Position numbers and translations under genes: made by a program. DNA of 64,000 bases from Ilex aquifolium (taxonomy: Eukaryota > Streptophyta > Magnoliopsida > Aquifoliales > Aquifoliaceae), in NCBI GenBank assembly GCA_951799425.1, contig OX637393.1, positions 15,636,244 to 15,700,243 of the forward strand. Direction: 5' to 3'. The first letter of the stretch is position 1. Each line of letters begins with the position of its first letter. The notes below the pieces were generated by a model. It worked only from the letters and a program-made list of their open reading frames with translations, had not been told where the DNA came from and did not search any database. Below, piece after piece: positions 1-9,240 of this stretch.

Positions 1-301
1 GGGATCCTCTGCCGGAGGGGGCGAATTCTTCAAGACGGTTGAGGACATTCACGTTGTCTTCTTCCAACTGCCGCAGTCTGTCTCCAATTTTTTCCTCAAT
101 CACTTCGGCTAGTTGGCGAGCCAATGGGGCGGATTTCCCAGATCCGATGCCCATGCTAGTTGGATTGGTGTGTCCTTTCGAGTGGGTAGAAAAACCTTTG
201 TTGACGCTGTCAATAGGGTCTCTTGTCCTTGACATAGTTCGTGCCGGCAAACCGGCATTCTTCTGCTGGTGGCCCTTGCCTTTCTGATGATTATTCACCA
301 T
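1..301 (-). CDS. Gypsy (Tat-like) gag, N-terminal part, runs off the window
   Basis: An open frame reads leftwards from an ATG at 301 to the window edge without a stop (about 100 residues). It starts MVNNHQKGKG and is rich in charged and polar residues, with a helical stretch LAEVIEEKIGDRLRQLEED that suits a capsid-protein N-terminus. The start lies 31 bp after a primer-binding site and LTR on the same strand, exactly where gag of a Ty3/Gypsy element begins. No zinc knuckle or capsid core is reached before the edge, so the gag call rests on position rather than a domain. The remainder of the element lies left of the window. Confidence 0.5.
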   Translation of the reverse strand, partial: MVNNHQKGKGHQQKNAGLPARTMSRTRDPIDSVNKGFSTHSKGHTNPTSMGIGSGKSAPLARQLAEVIEEKIGDRLRQLEEDNVNVLNRLEEFAPSGRGS

Positions 302-331
302 GGTCACTACGCTTCAGAAAGTTTGAATCGA

Positions 332-350
332 CTTCCCACAAACGGCGCCA
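332..350 (-). other. Primer-binding site of the left Gypsy element
   Basis: On the minus strand this reads TGGCGCCGTTTGTGGGAAG. It closely matches the sites next to the LTRs of the two other Tat-type elements here (24101-24120 and 41091-41110). TGGCGCC complements the CCA end of a plant tRNA. It fixes the strand and places the 5' LTR on its right. Confidence 0.75.
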
Positions 351-449
351 AATTGTGCCCACAGATTTTCGCACAATGATTTATGGAAGGCAGATCTCTC
401 TCTTGGTGAACTCGCGCCGGTCTCGAACGTCGACGATCCCCCAACAAGG

Positions 450-660
450 CGAGGGTTGAGAGGGCCAAAGGGCCTGATGGAATGGTGATGAATCGTTCCT
501 ATGGGTCCCTCGATCTTCCAGGCTGTCCGACAGGGTTCCGACCTGATGGGTGAGATCTTCCGCTGCAAGGAATAGGTTGAGAGGGCCAAAGGAGGTCTAA
601 GGAGTGGTGATGAATTGTTGTTATGGTCGATCGACGTCTTAGGCGGGCCTAGATGGGTTC
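450..660. repeat. Imperfect direct duplication inside the left LTR
   Basis: GGTTGAGAGGGCCAAAGG occurs at about 454 and again at about 569. Each copy is followed by related sequence (GGTGATGAAT, then a T-rich stretch and CGATC...AGGC). The unit is about 115 bp, in the presumed R/U5 part of the LTR. Confidence 0.6.
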
Positions 661-814
661 CTGATACACAGAAAACGGGTCAGAAAGGGTGCCAGAGTGT
701 TTTTCGGCGTATCCCCTCCAACGATCAAGTCAGTTCTCTGTGAATGGGGAAGAAGAAAACACTATATGACTCTTGAGAGTTGTTCTTACGTACCTTTGCA
801 ATGTGTTTTTGGGA

Positions 815-826
815 GCTATTTATACC
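815..826 (-). promoter_or_regulatory. TATA box of the left Gypsy LTR
   Basis: Minus-strand GGGTATAAATAGC is a good plant TATA box, about 515 bp upstream of the gag ATG on the same strand and in the middle of the LTR, as expected at a U3/R boundary. Confidence 0.55.
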
Positions 827-1659
827 CACCCGGACTCATCATTGCTGACAGTCTAGAAATTAGGTAGCGTTCAGAGATGGGGTAGCATGCCCCCTATTTC
901 GTATGGGGAAGACCCCATTATTAACTGCTCGGATCCCTGAGCAATCAAAGCTCTTCCTTCTATGCAAGGACATTGAATGCTCAGCTCCCGGGGCATTTAA
1001 TGTTCTTCTTTCGAGGATGGGTCATTAACTGCCTCGGCGTGGGGGCATTTAATGCCCATCACTTCTCGGTTTCCTGTGTCCTTGCAGACATCCCATCAGG
1101 CGGGAACTCATTAAATACTTGCTTGTAACTGCCGTATATCAACAAGGGCGGTCTCGTCCGCCTGCAACTAATCATACGCTTTTTTGCCACGTGTCTTGCT
1201 CTCCTTGGAGGGGCGTCCTGTTGGCCATGACGCTCTGACTCCCTTGTGCAGAGTGCCCTCATGATTCCTAGACTAGTCGAGGTAGGACAGCTGTCAGTGA
1301 CTTTTTCAGGAGTAGGAGTCATGCGTCAGGGTCACTGCTTTAGTTAGCATCCCTCAGCGCCGAGGGAAAATGATGACCCTTTGATGAGTGTACTCTCGGG
1401 GCCGAGGGTACGCAGTCGGAGCTGAATAATCCTTTTCCACCGAGGCTACGTCGTGTCTGAGAACACGTGTCCCCGACGTGGGTGACGGCATCAGTGGCGC
1501 CGAGGCCACGTGTCATCGTCGTGGAAGCAGACGCTTGTAATGCCGAGGCCACGTGTCCTGATCTGCTCTGATCTCAGAAATGTCCCATCAGAATTAACAA
1601 CAAAGTTCCTGCAGAATATATCACTAAGCCAACGCTAAAAGATGACGTAAAGAAAATAT

Positions 1660-1975
1660 GGCATATAGATTTTGAAGAGCTCGGAATTATGCAGAGAGAA
1701 CAAACAAGTACGAGAGACCACCATTGTTCGATGGTACCCATTATGCGTTTTTGATGGCTCGTATGAGAGATTTTCTAAATTCAATAGATAAACGTGTGTG
1801 GTTAATTGCTAAACTTGGTTAGACCGCCCCCATGATGTATATGACTATTGGAGTTGACACCACCATGCTCATGGAGAAAGGATAACAATGAGTCTATTGG
1901 GTGTAACTCAAATGGCTTGAATGCTATATTCAATTTATCCACCTCCTCCTTTTCATTTTCCAGCAAGCTGAGGTT
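1660..1975 (+). pseudogene. Copia gag remnant, N-terminal part
   Basis: Around 1698-1820 the plus strand encodes RPPLFDGTHYAFLMARMRDF followed by LNSIDKRVW, the hallmark opening of plant Ty1/Copia Gag proteins (DUF4219/UBN2 region). It then meets a stop. Past a frameshift, GLNAIFN near 1915-1940 matches the next conserved Gag segment. The rest of the same domain (YETSKEAWDVLEVSYAG) appears on the same strand only at 10331, so the gene has been split by about 8.3 kb of later insertions. It is clearly dead. Confidence 0.7.
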
Positions 1976-1979
1976 CTTT

Positions 1980-2225
1980 ACATTGACAACAATAAACCAG
2001 TATCTCATGATACATATGTTATACAAATGTTAGATATAGTTTGTGTATGTTTTCTGCTCAAATGGTCTATTTTCTTTACGGTAACGAGTTTGAATTCTGC
2101 AGGATAAACTTTCTTGTTGAATTGATCGACTACGAAATCAAGTAAAAAGAGAAATGGGTACATGTTATAATGGATTTCAGCTCCGAACCTTATTTAAAGA
2201 AGCTCTAAATGATAGAGGAGACGGA
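1980..2225 (+). other. Exon-like fragments of unrecognised origin
   Basis: About 1981-2030 reads DNNKPVSHDTYVIQMLD. From about 2103, after a GT-AG-like gap, the plus strand reads RLRNQVKREMGTCYNGF and then LRTLFKEALNDRGDG. This continues in frame across the young Copia insertion (after allowing for its 5-bp duplication) into RWINYLNMRIHQTRKFWK at 7463-7520. One internal stop is present near 2118. It resembles exons of a captured cellular gene that I do not recognise. Confidence 0.35.
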
Positions 2226-2230
2226 GCAAC

Positions 2231-2542
2231 TGTTGGTTACCCAGGGCCAGAAAAATACCACTAACAAGATATAAACAAAGAGGAATTCTTTATTTCTCTC
2301 TGGAAATAGAATACAAGAATTTATACAAAACTCTCACTTGAGATTTCTCCCGAATCTCTCTCTCTCTCTGTTTCTTCCTCACTGCCTTGAGCATATTTAT
2401 GGCCTTCACTAAGCTTCCTACTTATAGGAGCTTTCTGGCCAAATTAGTCAACAAAGGAGGGAATACAATTCAAACTTTTCCAGCCGTCCAGCCGCCGGCT
2501 GCAGTCCACAATGATGGCTTCTAGATGGAGCTGGAACCTTCA
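2231..2542 (-). repeat. 3' LTR of the intact Copia element
   Basis: It begins TGTTGGTTACCC and ends GGAACCTTCA on the plus strand, 312 bp, with no difference from the 5' LTR at 7146-7457. GCAAC (2226-2230) flanks it and the polypurine tract adjoins it at 2543-2555. Confidence 0.97.
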
Positions 2543-2555
2543 AATCTCCCCCTCC
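2543..2555 (-). other. Polypurine tract of the intact Copia element
   Basis: Minus-strand GGAGGGGGAGATT lies immediately upstream of the 3' LTR, the standard site for priming plus-strand DNA synthesis. Confidence 0.85.
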
Positions 2556-2581
2556 AGAACCATCAGAAGAGAATGTCGTAA

Positions 2582-5500
2582 TCAGACATTCATCCCGGCT
2601 ATGTCTCTGCACAGCTCAAGCTTATCCCGAGTAACAACCTTTGTCATCATGTCTGCTGGATTCTCCTTCGTGTGGATCTTCACTAGTTTCAGTAACTGTT
2701 GCTCCATCACTTCGCGTATCCAATGATAGCGAATATCAATATGCTTTGTCCGGGAATGATACATTGAGTTCTTGCTCAAGTCCAGAGCACTTTGACTATC
2801 ACAATGCACCTTGTATTCCTTCTGCTGAATACCTAGTTCTTGAAGAAACCGCTTTAACCACAACATTTCTTTACCAGCTTCCGCTGCAGCAATATACTCT
2901 GCCTCTGTCGTGGATAAAGCTATGCACTTCTGCAACCTTGACTGCCATGACACAGCTCCCCCTGCAAAAGTGTAAAGAAATCCTGATGTAGATTTTCTAC
3001 CATCAAGATCGCCTGCCATATCTGAATCTGTATAGCCTTCCAAAACTGGTTCAACTCCCCCGTAACACAAGCATATCTTCGATGTACCCTTAAGGTATCT
3101 GAGAATCCACTTGACCGCTTCCCAGTGTTCTTTCCCTGGATTTGAAAGAAATCTGCTCACCATGCCCACTGCATGGGCAATATCTGGCCTTGTACACACC
3201 ATTGCATACATTAGACTCCCAACTGCTGAAGAGTAAGGAATCATTGCCATATCTTCTATCTCCTTCTTTGATGAGGGACAGGAATTCTTGCTCAACTTGA
3301 AATGATTAGCCAGTGGGATGCTGACTGGCTTGGCAGTATCCATGTTGAACCTCTGGATCACCCGTTCAACGTATTTCTCCTGTGATAGCCACAATTTCTT
3401 GGTTTTCCTATCACGAGCAATCTGCATGCCTAATATCTGCTGAGCTGGGCCTAAGTCCTTCATATCAAAGGACTTGGACAGTTCCTTCTTCAACTGGCTA
3501 ATCTTCATTGCATCCTTTCCGACGATCAACATGTCGTCAACATAAAGTAGGAGTGCAATGAAATTGCCATCCGAGAATCTCTGAATGTAAACACACTGAT
3601 CTGCAGCAGTCCTCTTGTAGCCTTGACCCACCATGAATGAGTCAAATTTCTTATACCACTGTCTGGGCGCTTGCTTGAGGCCGTACAGACTCTTCTTCAA
3701 CTTGCAGACCAGATTTTCCTTTCTTGGAACCTCGAAACCTTCCGGCTGTTCCATATAGATTTCTTCATTCAGATCTCCATGAAGAAATGCAGTTTTCACG
3801 TCCATTTGTTCAAGCTCCAAGTTTAAACTTGTTACTAATCCGAGAATGACTCGAATTGAGGTCATCTTAACAACTGGTGAGAAGATCTCGTCAAAGTCAA
3901 TTCCTTTTTTCTGTTGGAATCCTTTAACGACCAATCGAGCCTTATACTTCACCAATTTTTCACTGCCGTCTTTCTTTAGCTTGAACACCCATTTATTCCT
4001 CAGTGCTTTCTTGCCTTTTGGAAGTTTCACAAGTTCATAGGTTTGATTTTTCTGCAGGGAATCCATCTCATCCTGCATGGCTTGCATCCACTTGTCTTTA
4101 TCTGCATGAACTTGTGCCTCCTGGAAGCTCTCCGGCTCCCCCTCATCAGTAAGCAGAATATAGTCTGACTCCGGATATCTACTCGACGGAATGCGTCCTC
4201 TTTCAGATCTTCGCGATTGAGGCTCGTCAGCTATATGAGGTACACCATCCTCTGGTTGCTGTGATGGTCCTGCAACATCTGGTGGAGGGGGTTGTTGCTC
4301 CCCCTGCTCAACACCTTCTTCGTCATCTTGTTCTGCTTCTGTAGCTTCATCCTGCACTTCGGCATTATCTGTGGCGAACTGTAATGGTGCAGGGTCTGGA
4401 ACAACGTCCTGTGCACTGGAACTAGAACTGCTGGACTTTGTGGGATTTTCAAAGTCCTCATATGCCTGGTTTTCATGGAACACCACGTCCCTGCTCCTGA
4501 TTATCTTTTTGGCCTTTGGGTCCCACAACCTGTATCCAAATTCTTCATCTCCGTAACCAATAAAGATGCACGGAGTGGTCTTGACATCAAGTTTCTGCCT
4601 CTGCTCCTTGGATACATGTGCAAATGCTTTGCACCCAAATATTCTTAAGTGAAAATAGGAGGGATTCTTACCAGACCACACCTTCTCCGGAATATCAAAA
4701 TTCAACGGTACTGATGGTGATCTGTTTATCAGATAACAGGCGGCACGAACAGCTTCACCCCAGAATGGCTTCGGCAGCTTTGCCATACTAAGCATGCATC
4801 TGACTCTTTCCACAATGGTTCGATTCATCCTCTCCGCTACTCCATTGTGCTGTGGGGTACGTGGAACAGTCTTCTCATGTCTGATACCATAATTTCCACA
4901 GTATGCTTCAAACTCTCTGGAAGTATATTCGCCTCCATTGTCTGTTCGGAGACATTTCAGCTTCGCTCCTGTTTCCCGCTCTACCATGGCATGGAATCTT
5001 TTGAAGCATTCGAGTACTTGATCCTTTGTCTTTAGGAAGTACACCCATACCTTCCGTGAAGCATCATCAATAAAGGTCAGAAAATATCTGTTGCCGCCTA
5101 ATGATTCCACCTCTAGGGGACCACAAATATCAGAGTGTACCAAGCTTAACAACTCTGATCTCCTCTTCATAGAGGAACTGAACGAGACTCGATGTTGTTT
5201 ACCAAACAAGCAATGATTACAAGGATTTAGTGCAACATCCTTGTCAACTGTGATGAGATTCTTCTTTGCTAAGGTAAACAAGCCCTTCTCCCCCATGTGA
5301 CCGAGTCTCTGGTGCCACAGATTTGGTGAAGCCTCATTTTCAATCGCATTGAGGCTGTCTGAGCAAATCTTCACATGGGTCTTGTAGAGCGTGCCACAAA
5401 TATGTCCTCGGGCGACAACCATGGCACCTTTCGTGAGCTTCCATGTGCCATTGCCGAAGTGGTTATCGTAGCCCTGTTTGTCAAGGGCTATCCCGGAAAG

Positions 5501-6622
5501 TAGATTTAGCCGAAGGTCGGGCACGTGTCGGACATCCTTCAATACCAGTGTACAACCAACATTTGTTTTTATCTGAATATCACCAATTCCCACGATCTTG
5601 GAAGAACTGGTGTTTCCCATTCTCACCGTACCAAAGTCTCCAGCTTTGTACGTCGAGAAGAAATCGCTGTGAGAAGTGGCGTGGTATGAGGCTGCAGTAT
5701 CTACCACCCACTCAGCGTCATGGTTTGAACAATGAAGGCATGTCTCCTCATTGACAGAAAGAATGGCCACGTCTTCTGCGAGAGTGACTAGCGTCTCTCC
5801 GTCTTGTTTCTTCGGCTGATTACTGCCTTGGCCTTGCTCTCGTAGCAACTTGCGGCAGTTCTTCTTCATGTGGCCTTGCATGCCACAATGGTAACACTTG
5901 TATGTAGGTCTACCTCCGTCATTTGATCTCCCTGGATCTTGTGACCTTCTTCTACTCTGACTCCTTCCTTTACCCCTACCTCTGTTACCTCCTTGTTGTC
6001 TGCCTCTACTCTCAGTGACGAGGGCATTTGACTGATCAATGCCAACATCCTTTCTCCTGGTCTCCTCATTGAACAGGGCATCCTTAACCATTGACATGGT
6101 AAGTTTGTCTCCTGGAGCCGAATTGCTGAGAGAGACTACCAGCGTCTCCCAGCTGTCTGGTAGAGAACCGAGAAGCAAGAGAGCTTGAAATTCATCCCCA
6201 AAATTCAACTCTACTGATGATAATTGATTTACCAGACTCTGGAACTCACTAGTGTGCTCGGCAATTGAAGTTCCACTTTTTAACTTCAGATTCACAAACC
6301 GCCTTATCAAAAGGGCTTTATTCTGAGTAGTCTTGGCCTGGTACATATCTTCCAACTTCCTCCAAAGGACATATGCATCAGTCTCTTGTGAAACATGGTG
6401 GAATACACTGTGGTCAATCCATTGCCTGATTTGACCGATGGTTTTTCTGTTCAGCTTCTTCCACTCCGTTTCTTTTGTCGGATCTGGATTTACACCTTTT
6501 ACCTCCAAGGGATCGTACAAGTCTTTACAACTTAGAAGATCTTCCATCCGAGGTCTCCAAATTGTATAATTAGAGGCAGTGAGTTTGATCATAGCTCCCG
6601 ACGTTGATTCCTTCATGGACAT
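2582..6622 (-). CDS. Copia gag-pol polyprotein (1346 aa), intact
   Basis: A single frame encodes all retrotransposition functions. Gag (UBN2-type) is at about 10-200 and the zinc knuckle CYHCGMQGHMKKNC at 243-256. The aspartic protease has DTAAS at 308-312. The integrase zinc region uses H437, H442, C468 and C471, and its catalytic triad is D498, D561 and E597. Reverse transcriptase has MDVKTAFLHG (D941) and YVDD at 1027-1030. RNase H has YTDSD near 1199, E1240 and D1275. The order protease-integrase-RT-RNase H is diagnostic of Ty1/Copia. The chosen ATG is the first in frame, with a second at codon 3. No stop or frameshift is present. The protein would form cytoplasmic virus-like particles and integrate cDNA into the nucleus. 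Confidence 0.97.
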   Translation of the reverse strand: MSMKESTSGAMIKLTASNYTIWRPRMEDLLSCKDLYDPLEVKGVNPDPTKETEWKKLNRKTIGQIRQWIDHSVFHHVSQETDAYVLWRKLEDMYQAKTTQNKALLIRRFVNLKLKSGTSIAEHTSEFQSLVNQLSSVELNFGDEFQALLLLGSLPDSWETLVVSLSNSAPGDKLTMSMVKDALFNEETRRKDVGIDQSNALVTESRGRQQGGNRGRGKGRSQSRRRSQDPGRSNDGGRPTYKCYHCGMQGHMKKNCRKLLREQGQGSNQPKKQDGETLVTLAEDVAILSVNEETCLHCSNHDAEWVVDTAASYHATSHSDFFSTYKAGDFGTVRMGNTSSSKIVGIGDIQIKTNVGCTLVLKDVRHVPDLRLNLLSGIALDKQGYDNHFGNGTWKLTKGAMVVARGHICGTLYKTHVKICSDSLNAIENEASPNLWHQRLGHMGEKGLFTLAKKNLITVDKDVALNPCNHCLFGKQHRVSFSSSMKRRSELLSLVHSDICGPLEVESLGGNRYFLTFIDDASRKVWVYFLKTKDQVLECFKRFHAMVERETGAKLKCLRTDNGGEYTSREFEAYCGNYGIRHEKTVPRTPQHNGVAERMNRTIVERVRCMLSMAKLPKPFWGEAVRAACYLINRSPSVPLNFDIPEKVWSGKNPSYFHLRIFGCKAFAHVSKEQRQKLDVKTTPCIFIGYGDEEFGYRLWDPKAKKIIRSRDVVFHENQAYEDFENPTKSSSSSSSAQDVVPDPAPLQFATDNAEVQDEATEAEQDDEEGVEQGEQQPPPPDVAGPSQQPEDGVPHIADEPQSRRSERGRIPSSRYPESDYILLTDEGEPESFQEAQVHADKDKWMQAMQDEMDSLQKNQTYELVKLPKGKKALRNKWVFKLKKDGSEKLVKYKARLVVKGFQQKKGIDFDEIFSPVVKMTSIRVILGLVTSLNLELEQMDVKTAFLHGDLNEEIYMEQPEGFEVPRKENLVCKLKKSLYGLKQAPRQWYKKFDSFMVGQGYKRTAADQCVYIQRFSDGNFIALLLYVDDMLIVGKDAMKISQLKKELSKSFDMKDLGPAQQILGMQIARDRKTKKLWLSQEKYVERVIQRFNMDTAKPVSIPLANHFKLSKNSCPSSKKEIEDMAMIPYSSAVGSLMYAMVCTRPDIAHAVGMVSRFLSNPGKEHWEAVKWILRYLKGTSKICLCYGGVEPVLEGYTDSDMAGDLDGRKSTSGFLYTFAGGAVSWQSRLQKCIALSTTEAEYIAAAEAGKEMLWLKRFLQELGIQQKEYKVHCDSQSALDLSKNSMYHSRTKHIDIRYHWIREVMEQQLLKLVKIHTKENPADMMTKVVTRDKLELCRDIAGMNV

Positions 6623-7131
6623 ATTGAGTTTTTAGGCTCTAAATGTCTCGATCAAAAAATTCGGGGCTGAATTTTGCAAAACGGAATGCACCGTTGCGTC
6701 CGGAACGGTTGAAATAGCTGGGAAAGAGTCCTGGTTCACCAAAAACGGAGCCAAAATGAGGTCAGAACTGGCTCGGAAAGTTTTTGGTATCTTAACGGAA
6801 TATTCTTTGACGGAGTGGAATATTCCGTCGTCTTCAACCTTTCTCCGGTCACCGGCCGGCGAACTTTTCCGGCGAACTTTTCGGGCAGAATGTTCAGCGA
6901 GCTCCGGCGAGCTCTGACAGCAATTCCGGCGGCCGGCGAATTTTCCGGCGAACTTCCGGCGAGGACCGTGAGAGAGCGTCCGACGTCGGAATGATGCGAG
7001 GCCAATGGGGTTCCACTCGTTTCGACGAGAGGAATCCAACGGTGCGCTCAGAATTTGATTTCGAGTTCGTTTAGAACCCGTACGAGCCAAAAACAGTGGG
7101 CTGAAAATTTTTTCCGGCGACCCCAACCAAA
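6623..7131 (-). other. 5' leader of the intact Copia element
   Basis: Untranslated leader between primer-binding site and gag start. It is GC-rich, with many CCGGCGAA-type repeats (about 6840-6965) that could fold strongly, as in packaging leaders. An in-frame reading begins only from a non-ATG codon, so I do not call a gene. Confidence 0.6.
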
Positions 7132-7143
7132 GCTCTGATACCA
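7132..7143 (-). other. Primer-binding site (initiator tRNA-Met) of the intact Copia element
   Basis: Minus-strand TGGTATCAGAGC is the exact complement of the 3' end of plant initiator tRNA-Met, two bases inside the 5' LTR. Confidence 0.95.
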
Positions 7144-7145
7144 CT

Positions 7146-7457
7146 TGTTGGTTACCCAGGGCCAGAAAAATACCACTAACAAGATATAAACAAAGAGGAA
7201 TTCTTTATTTCTCTCTGGAAATAGAATACAAGAATTTATACAAAACTCTCACTTGAGATTTCTCCCGAATCTCTCTCTCTCTCTGTTTCTTCCTCACTGC
7301 CTTGAGCATATTTATGGCCTTCACTAAGCTTCCTACTTATAGGAGCTTTCTGGCCAAATTAGTCAACAAAGGAGGGAATACAATTCAAACTTTTCCAGCC
7401 GTCCAGCCGCCGGCTGCAGTCCACAATGATGGCTTCTAGATGGAGCTGGAACCTTCA
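7146..7457 (-). repeat. 5' LTR of the intact Copia element
   Basis: It is identical to 2231-2542 on reading both copies through. TG...CA ends are present, with GCAAC following at 7458-7462. A CTATAAGTAG motif on the minus strand (about 7333-7342) is a candidate TATA box. Confidence 0.97.
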
Positions 7458-7462
7458 GCAAC

Positions 7463-7894
7463 AAGATGGATAAACTACTTGAACATGAGAATTCATCAAA
7501 CTAGGAAATTTTGGAAAGTGTAGTTCACTCTGAGGAACTTATCTGTTTTCCACCACTGCAGAATTTCAACTTACGTAAAAAATGAATCCTGGCAAAAAAA
7601 AAAGTAAAAAGATGACTCCACACTGTATGGCATTGACCTTTAACAATATAATATTTTACACGAAAGCATTATAAACTGGAGTTTCTCAATCAATACAATC
7701 AGGTAGGTTCAAAACAAGAATGTATCAGCTCAAGCACTATCTTCAAGCAAATCAACAAAAGAGCAAATCAAGTCATCAATTAGAGCAGAAATTTTTCACT
7801 TCTCTCATTTTTGTTCGATGGTTTCAGGGTTATCTTCTGATGAAATTTTCAATAATTTGAACAGAGATAGCAGTGAGGTTTTTTTTTTTTTTTT
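7463..7894. other. Non-coding stretch between the Copia and the foldback MITE
   Basis: After the exon-like RWINYLNMR segment (to about 7520) the DNA is AT-rich, with no supportable gene. It ends in a run of T residues at which the MITE inserted. Confidence 0.4.
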
Positions 7895-8869
7895 GGGAGA
7901 ATTACATCCAGACTCCCTGAGGTTTGTTACTTAATCACTCAGACTCCCTGACATTTAAAATATTACACACAGACCCCCTAAGGTTTGTACGCGCGTAACA
8001 CTTAGACCCCTGCTGTAAATATATACATTAATAAATTATACTTAGACCCCCTTGAAGTTTGTAGGTATATAATACTTAGACTCCTTAAGTTTAAAATATT
8101 ATACTTAGACCAAAAATACTCTAATCAAAGATATTTAAATTTTACAACCAAAATTCATGTTCTATTGTATCATTTATTGAAATAAAATTAAAAATAAAAA
8201 TTTAATTTTTTCTTAAAAAATCGTAATTAGTATACAATTATACTATCTATTGGAATAAAGCTAAAAAATCAAACAAGTGGTCTAAGTCATTCATAATAGA
8301 ACATAAATTTTACATCTAAAATTTATGTTCTATTATGTCATTTATTTAAAAAAAAATCATAGTTAGTATAATTATACTATCTATTAGAATAAAACTAAAA
8401 AATTAAACAAGGGATCAAACTCTAATTGACACAATATCTTTTAGCTTTAATTGGTGTAGTTTGATATTTTAATTTGGTCGCTTAAACGACCAAATTAAAT
8501 TTCAATGGACAATATAATTGTATACTAATCACGATTTTTTAAGAAAAAATTGAATTTTTATTTTGATTTTATTTCAATAAAAGATTCAATAAAACATGAA
8601 TTTTAATTGTAAACTTTAAAATATTTGATATTTTATCTTTGATTGAAATATTTTTGGTCTAAGTATAATATTTTAAACTTAAAGGGTCTAAAAATATATA
8701 TTTACAAACTTTAGGGGGTCTGGATGTAATTTATTAATGGATATATTTACAGAAGGGGTCTAAGTGTTACACGCGTACAAACCTCAGGGGTCTGTGTGTA
8801 ATATTTTAAATGTCAGGAGGTCTGAGTGATTAAGTGACAAACCTTAGGGGGTGTGGGTGTAATTCTCCC
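7895..8869. mobile_element. Foldback MITE with long terminal inverted repeats (975 bp)
   Basis: The left end GGGAGAATTACATCCAGAC is mirrored by the right end (GGGAGAATTACACCCACAC on the minus strand). The inversion continues for roughly 400 bp per arm, through repeated phrases such as CACTCAGAC and TAAAATATTACACACAGAC. Only about 200 bp in the middle is unpaired. No coding potential is seen. Both flanks are runs of T (at least 11), consistent with a homopolymer target duplication. The arms have diverged slightly, so it is not recent. The superfamily is unclear. Confidence 0.85.
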
Positions 8870-9240
8870 TTTTTTTTTTTGTTCAGCGGTGAGTTATTTT
8901 TCAGAATATTAAATAGAGAATACATGATATGTTCTCCGAAATTTCTGATAAATTCAGCGAACAAATTTCCTACCTTATGAATCCGAAGCAACTTCACTCG
9001 AAACACCGAAGATTTTATCTCTTCACTCGAACATTTGAATCCAAAGCAATTTCGATGAATCACCAAGGAGGCAACTTCGATCAATCACCAAGGAGGCAAC
9101 TTCGATCAATCACCAAGCATCTTCACTCGAAACACTAAAACGTCACGCTACCAAAACGCCAAGAGAGAGAGAGAGAAAGAGAGAGTGGAAAGAGAAGTCG
9201 ATCGTGAAGAAGGGATTGCTGGGGCTTACCCAAAACAACA
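8870..9240. other. Short tandem-like repeats next to the CACTA end
   Basis: GGAGGCAACTTCGATCAATCACCAA-type phrases repeat at about 9060-9115, CTTCACTCGAA recurs three times (about 8993-9130), and a GA-rich run lies at 9161-9190. No gene is supported. Confidence 0.45.

Larger units (their letters stand above)
354..1589 (-). repeat. 5' LTR of the left Gypsy (Tat-like) element
   Basis: On the minus strand the LTR would run from TGATGGGACATT (1589) to CTGTGGGCACA (354), next to the primer-binding site, giving TG...CA ends over about 1.24 kb. A TATA box (GGGTATAAATAGC on the minus strand, about 815-826) divides a roughly 760-bp U3 from R/U5. U3 contains four CACGTG G-boxes (1188, 1464, 1507, 1550). 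The inner edge is well supported. The outer edge is a guess, since the partner LTR and target duplication are outside the window. Confidence 0.5.
2231..7457 (-). mobile_element. Intact young Ty1/Copia retrotransposon (5,227 bp)
   Basis: A complete element on the minus strand. It has two 312-bp LTRs that I read as identical, a TGGTATCAGAGC primer-binding site, a single uninterrupted 1346-codon gag-pol, a GGAGGGGGAGATT polypurine tract, and a GCAAC target duplication on both sides (2226-2230 and 7458-7462). Identical LTRs and an intact frame imply recent insertion and possible activity. It landed in older repeat DNA carrying exon-like fragments. The lineage within Copia (perhaps Tork-like) is uncertain. 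Confidence 0.97.

Noticed and set aside
2641..6081. Plus-strand and alternate minus-strand frames across the Copia gag-pol
   Set aside because: They are shadows of the intact polyprotein, with no start context or domain of their own.
6632..7144. 170-codon minus-strand frame in the Copia leader
   Set aside because: It begins at a GTG overlapping the primer-binding site and reads GC-rich leader repeats. Not a eukaryotic start.
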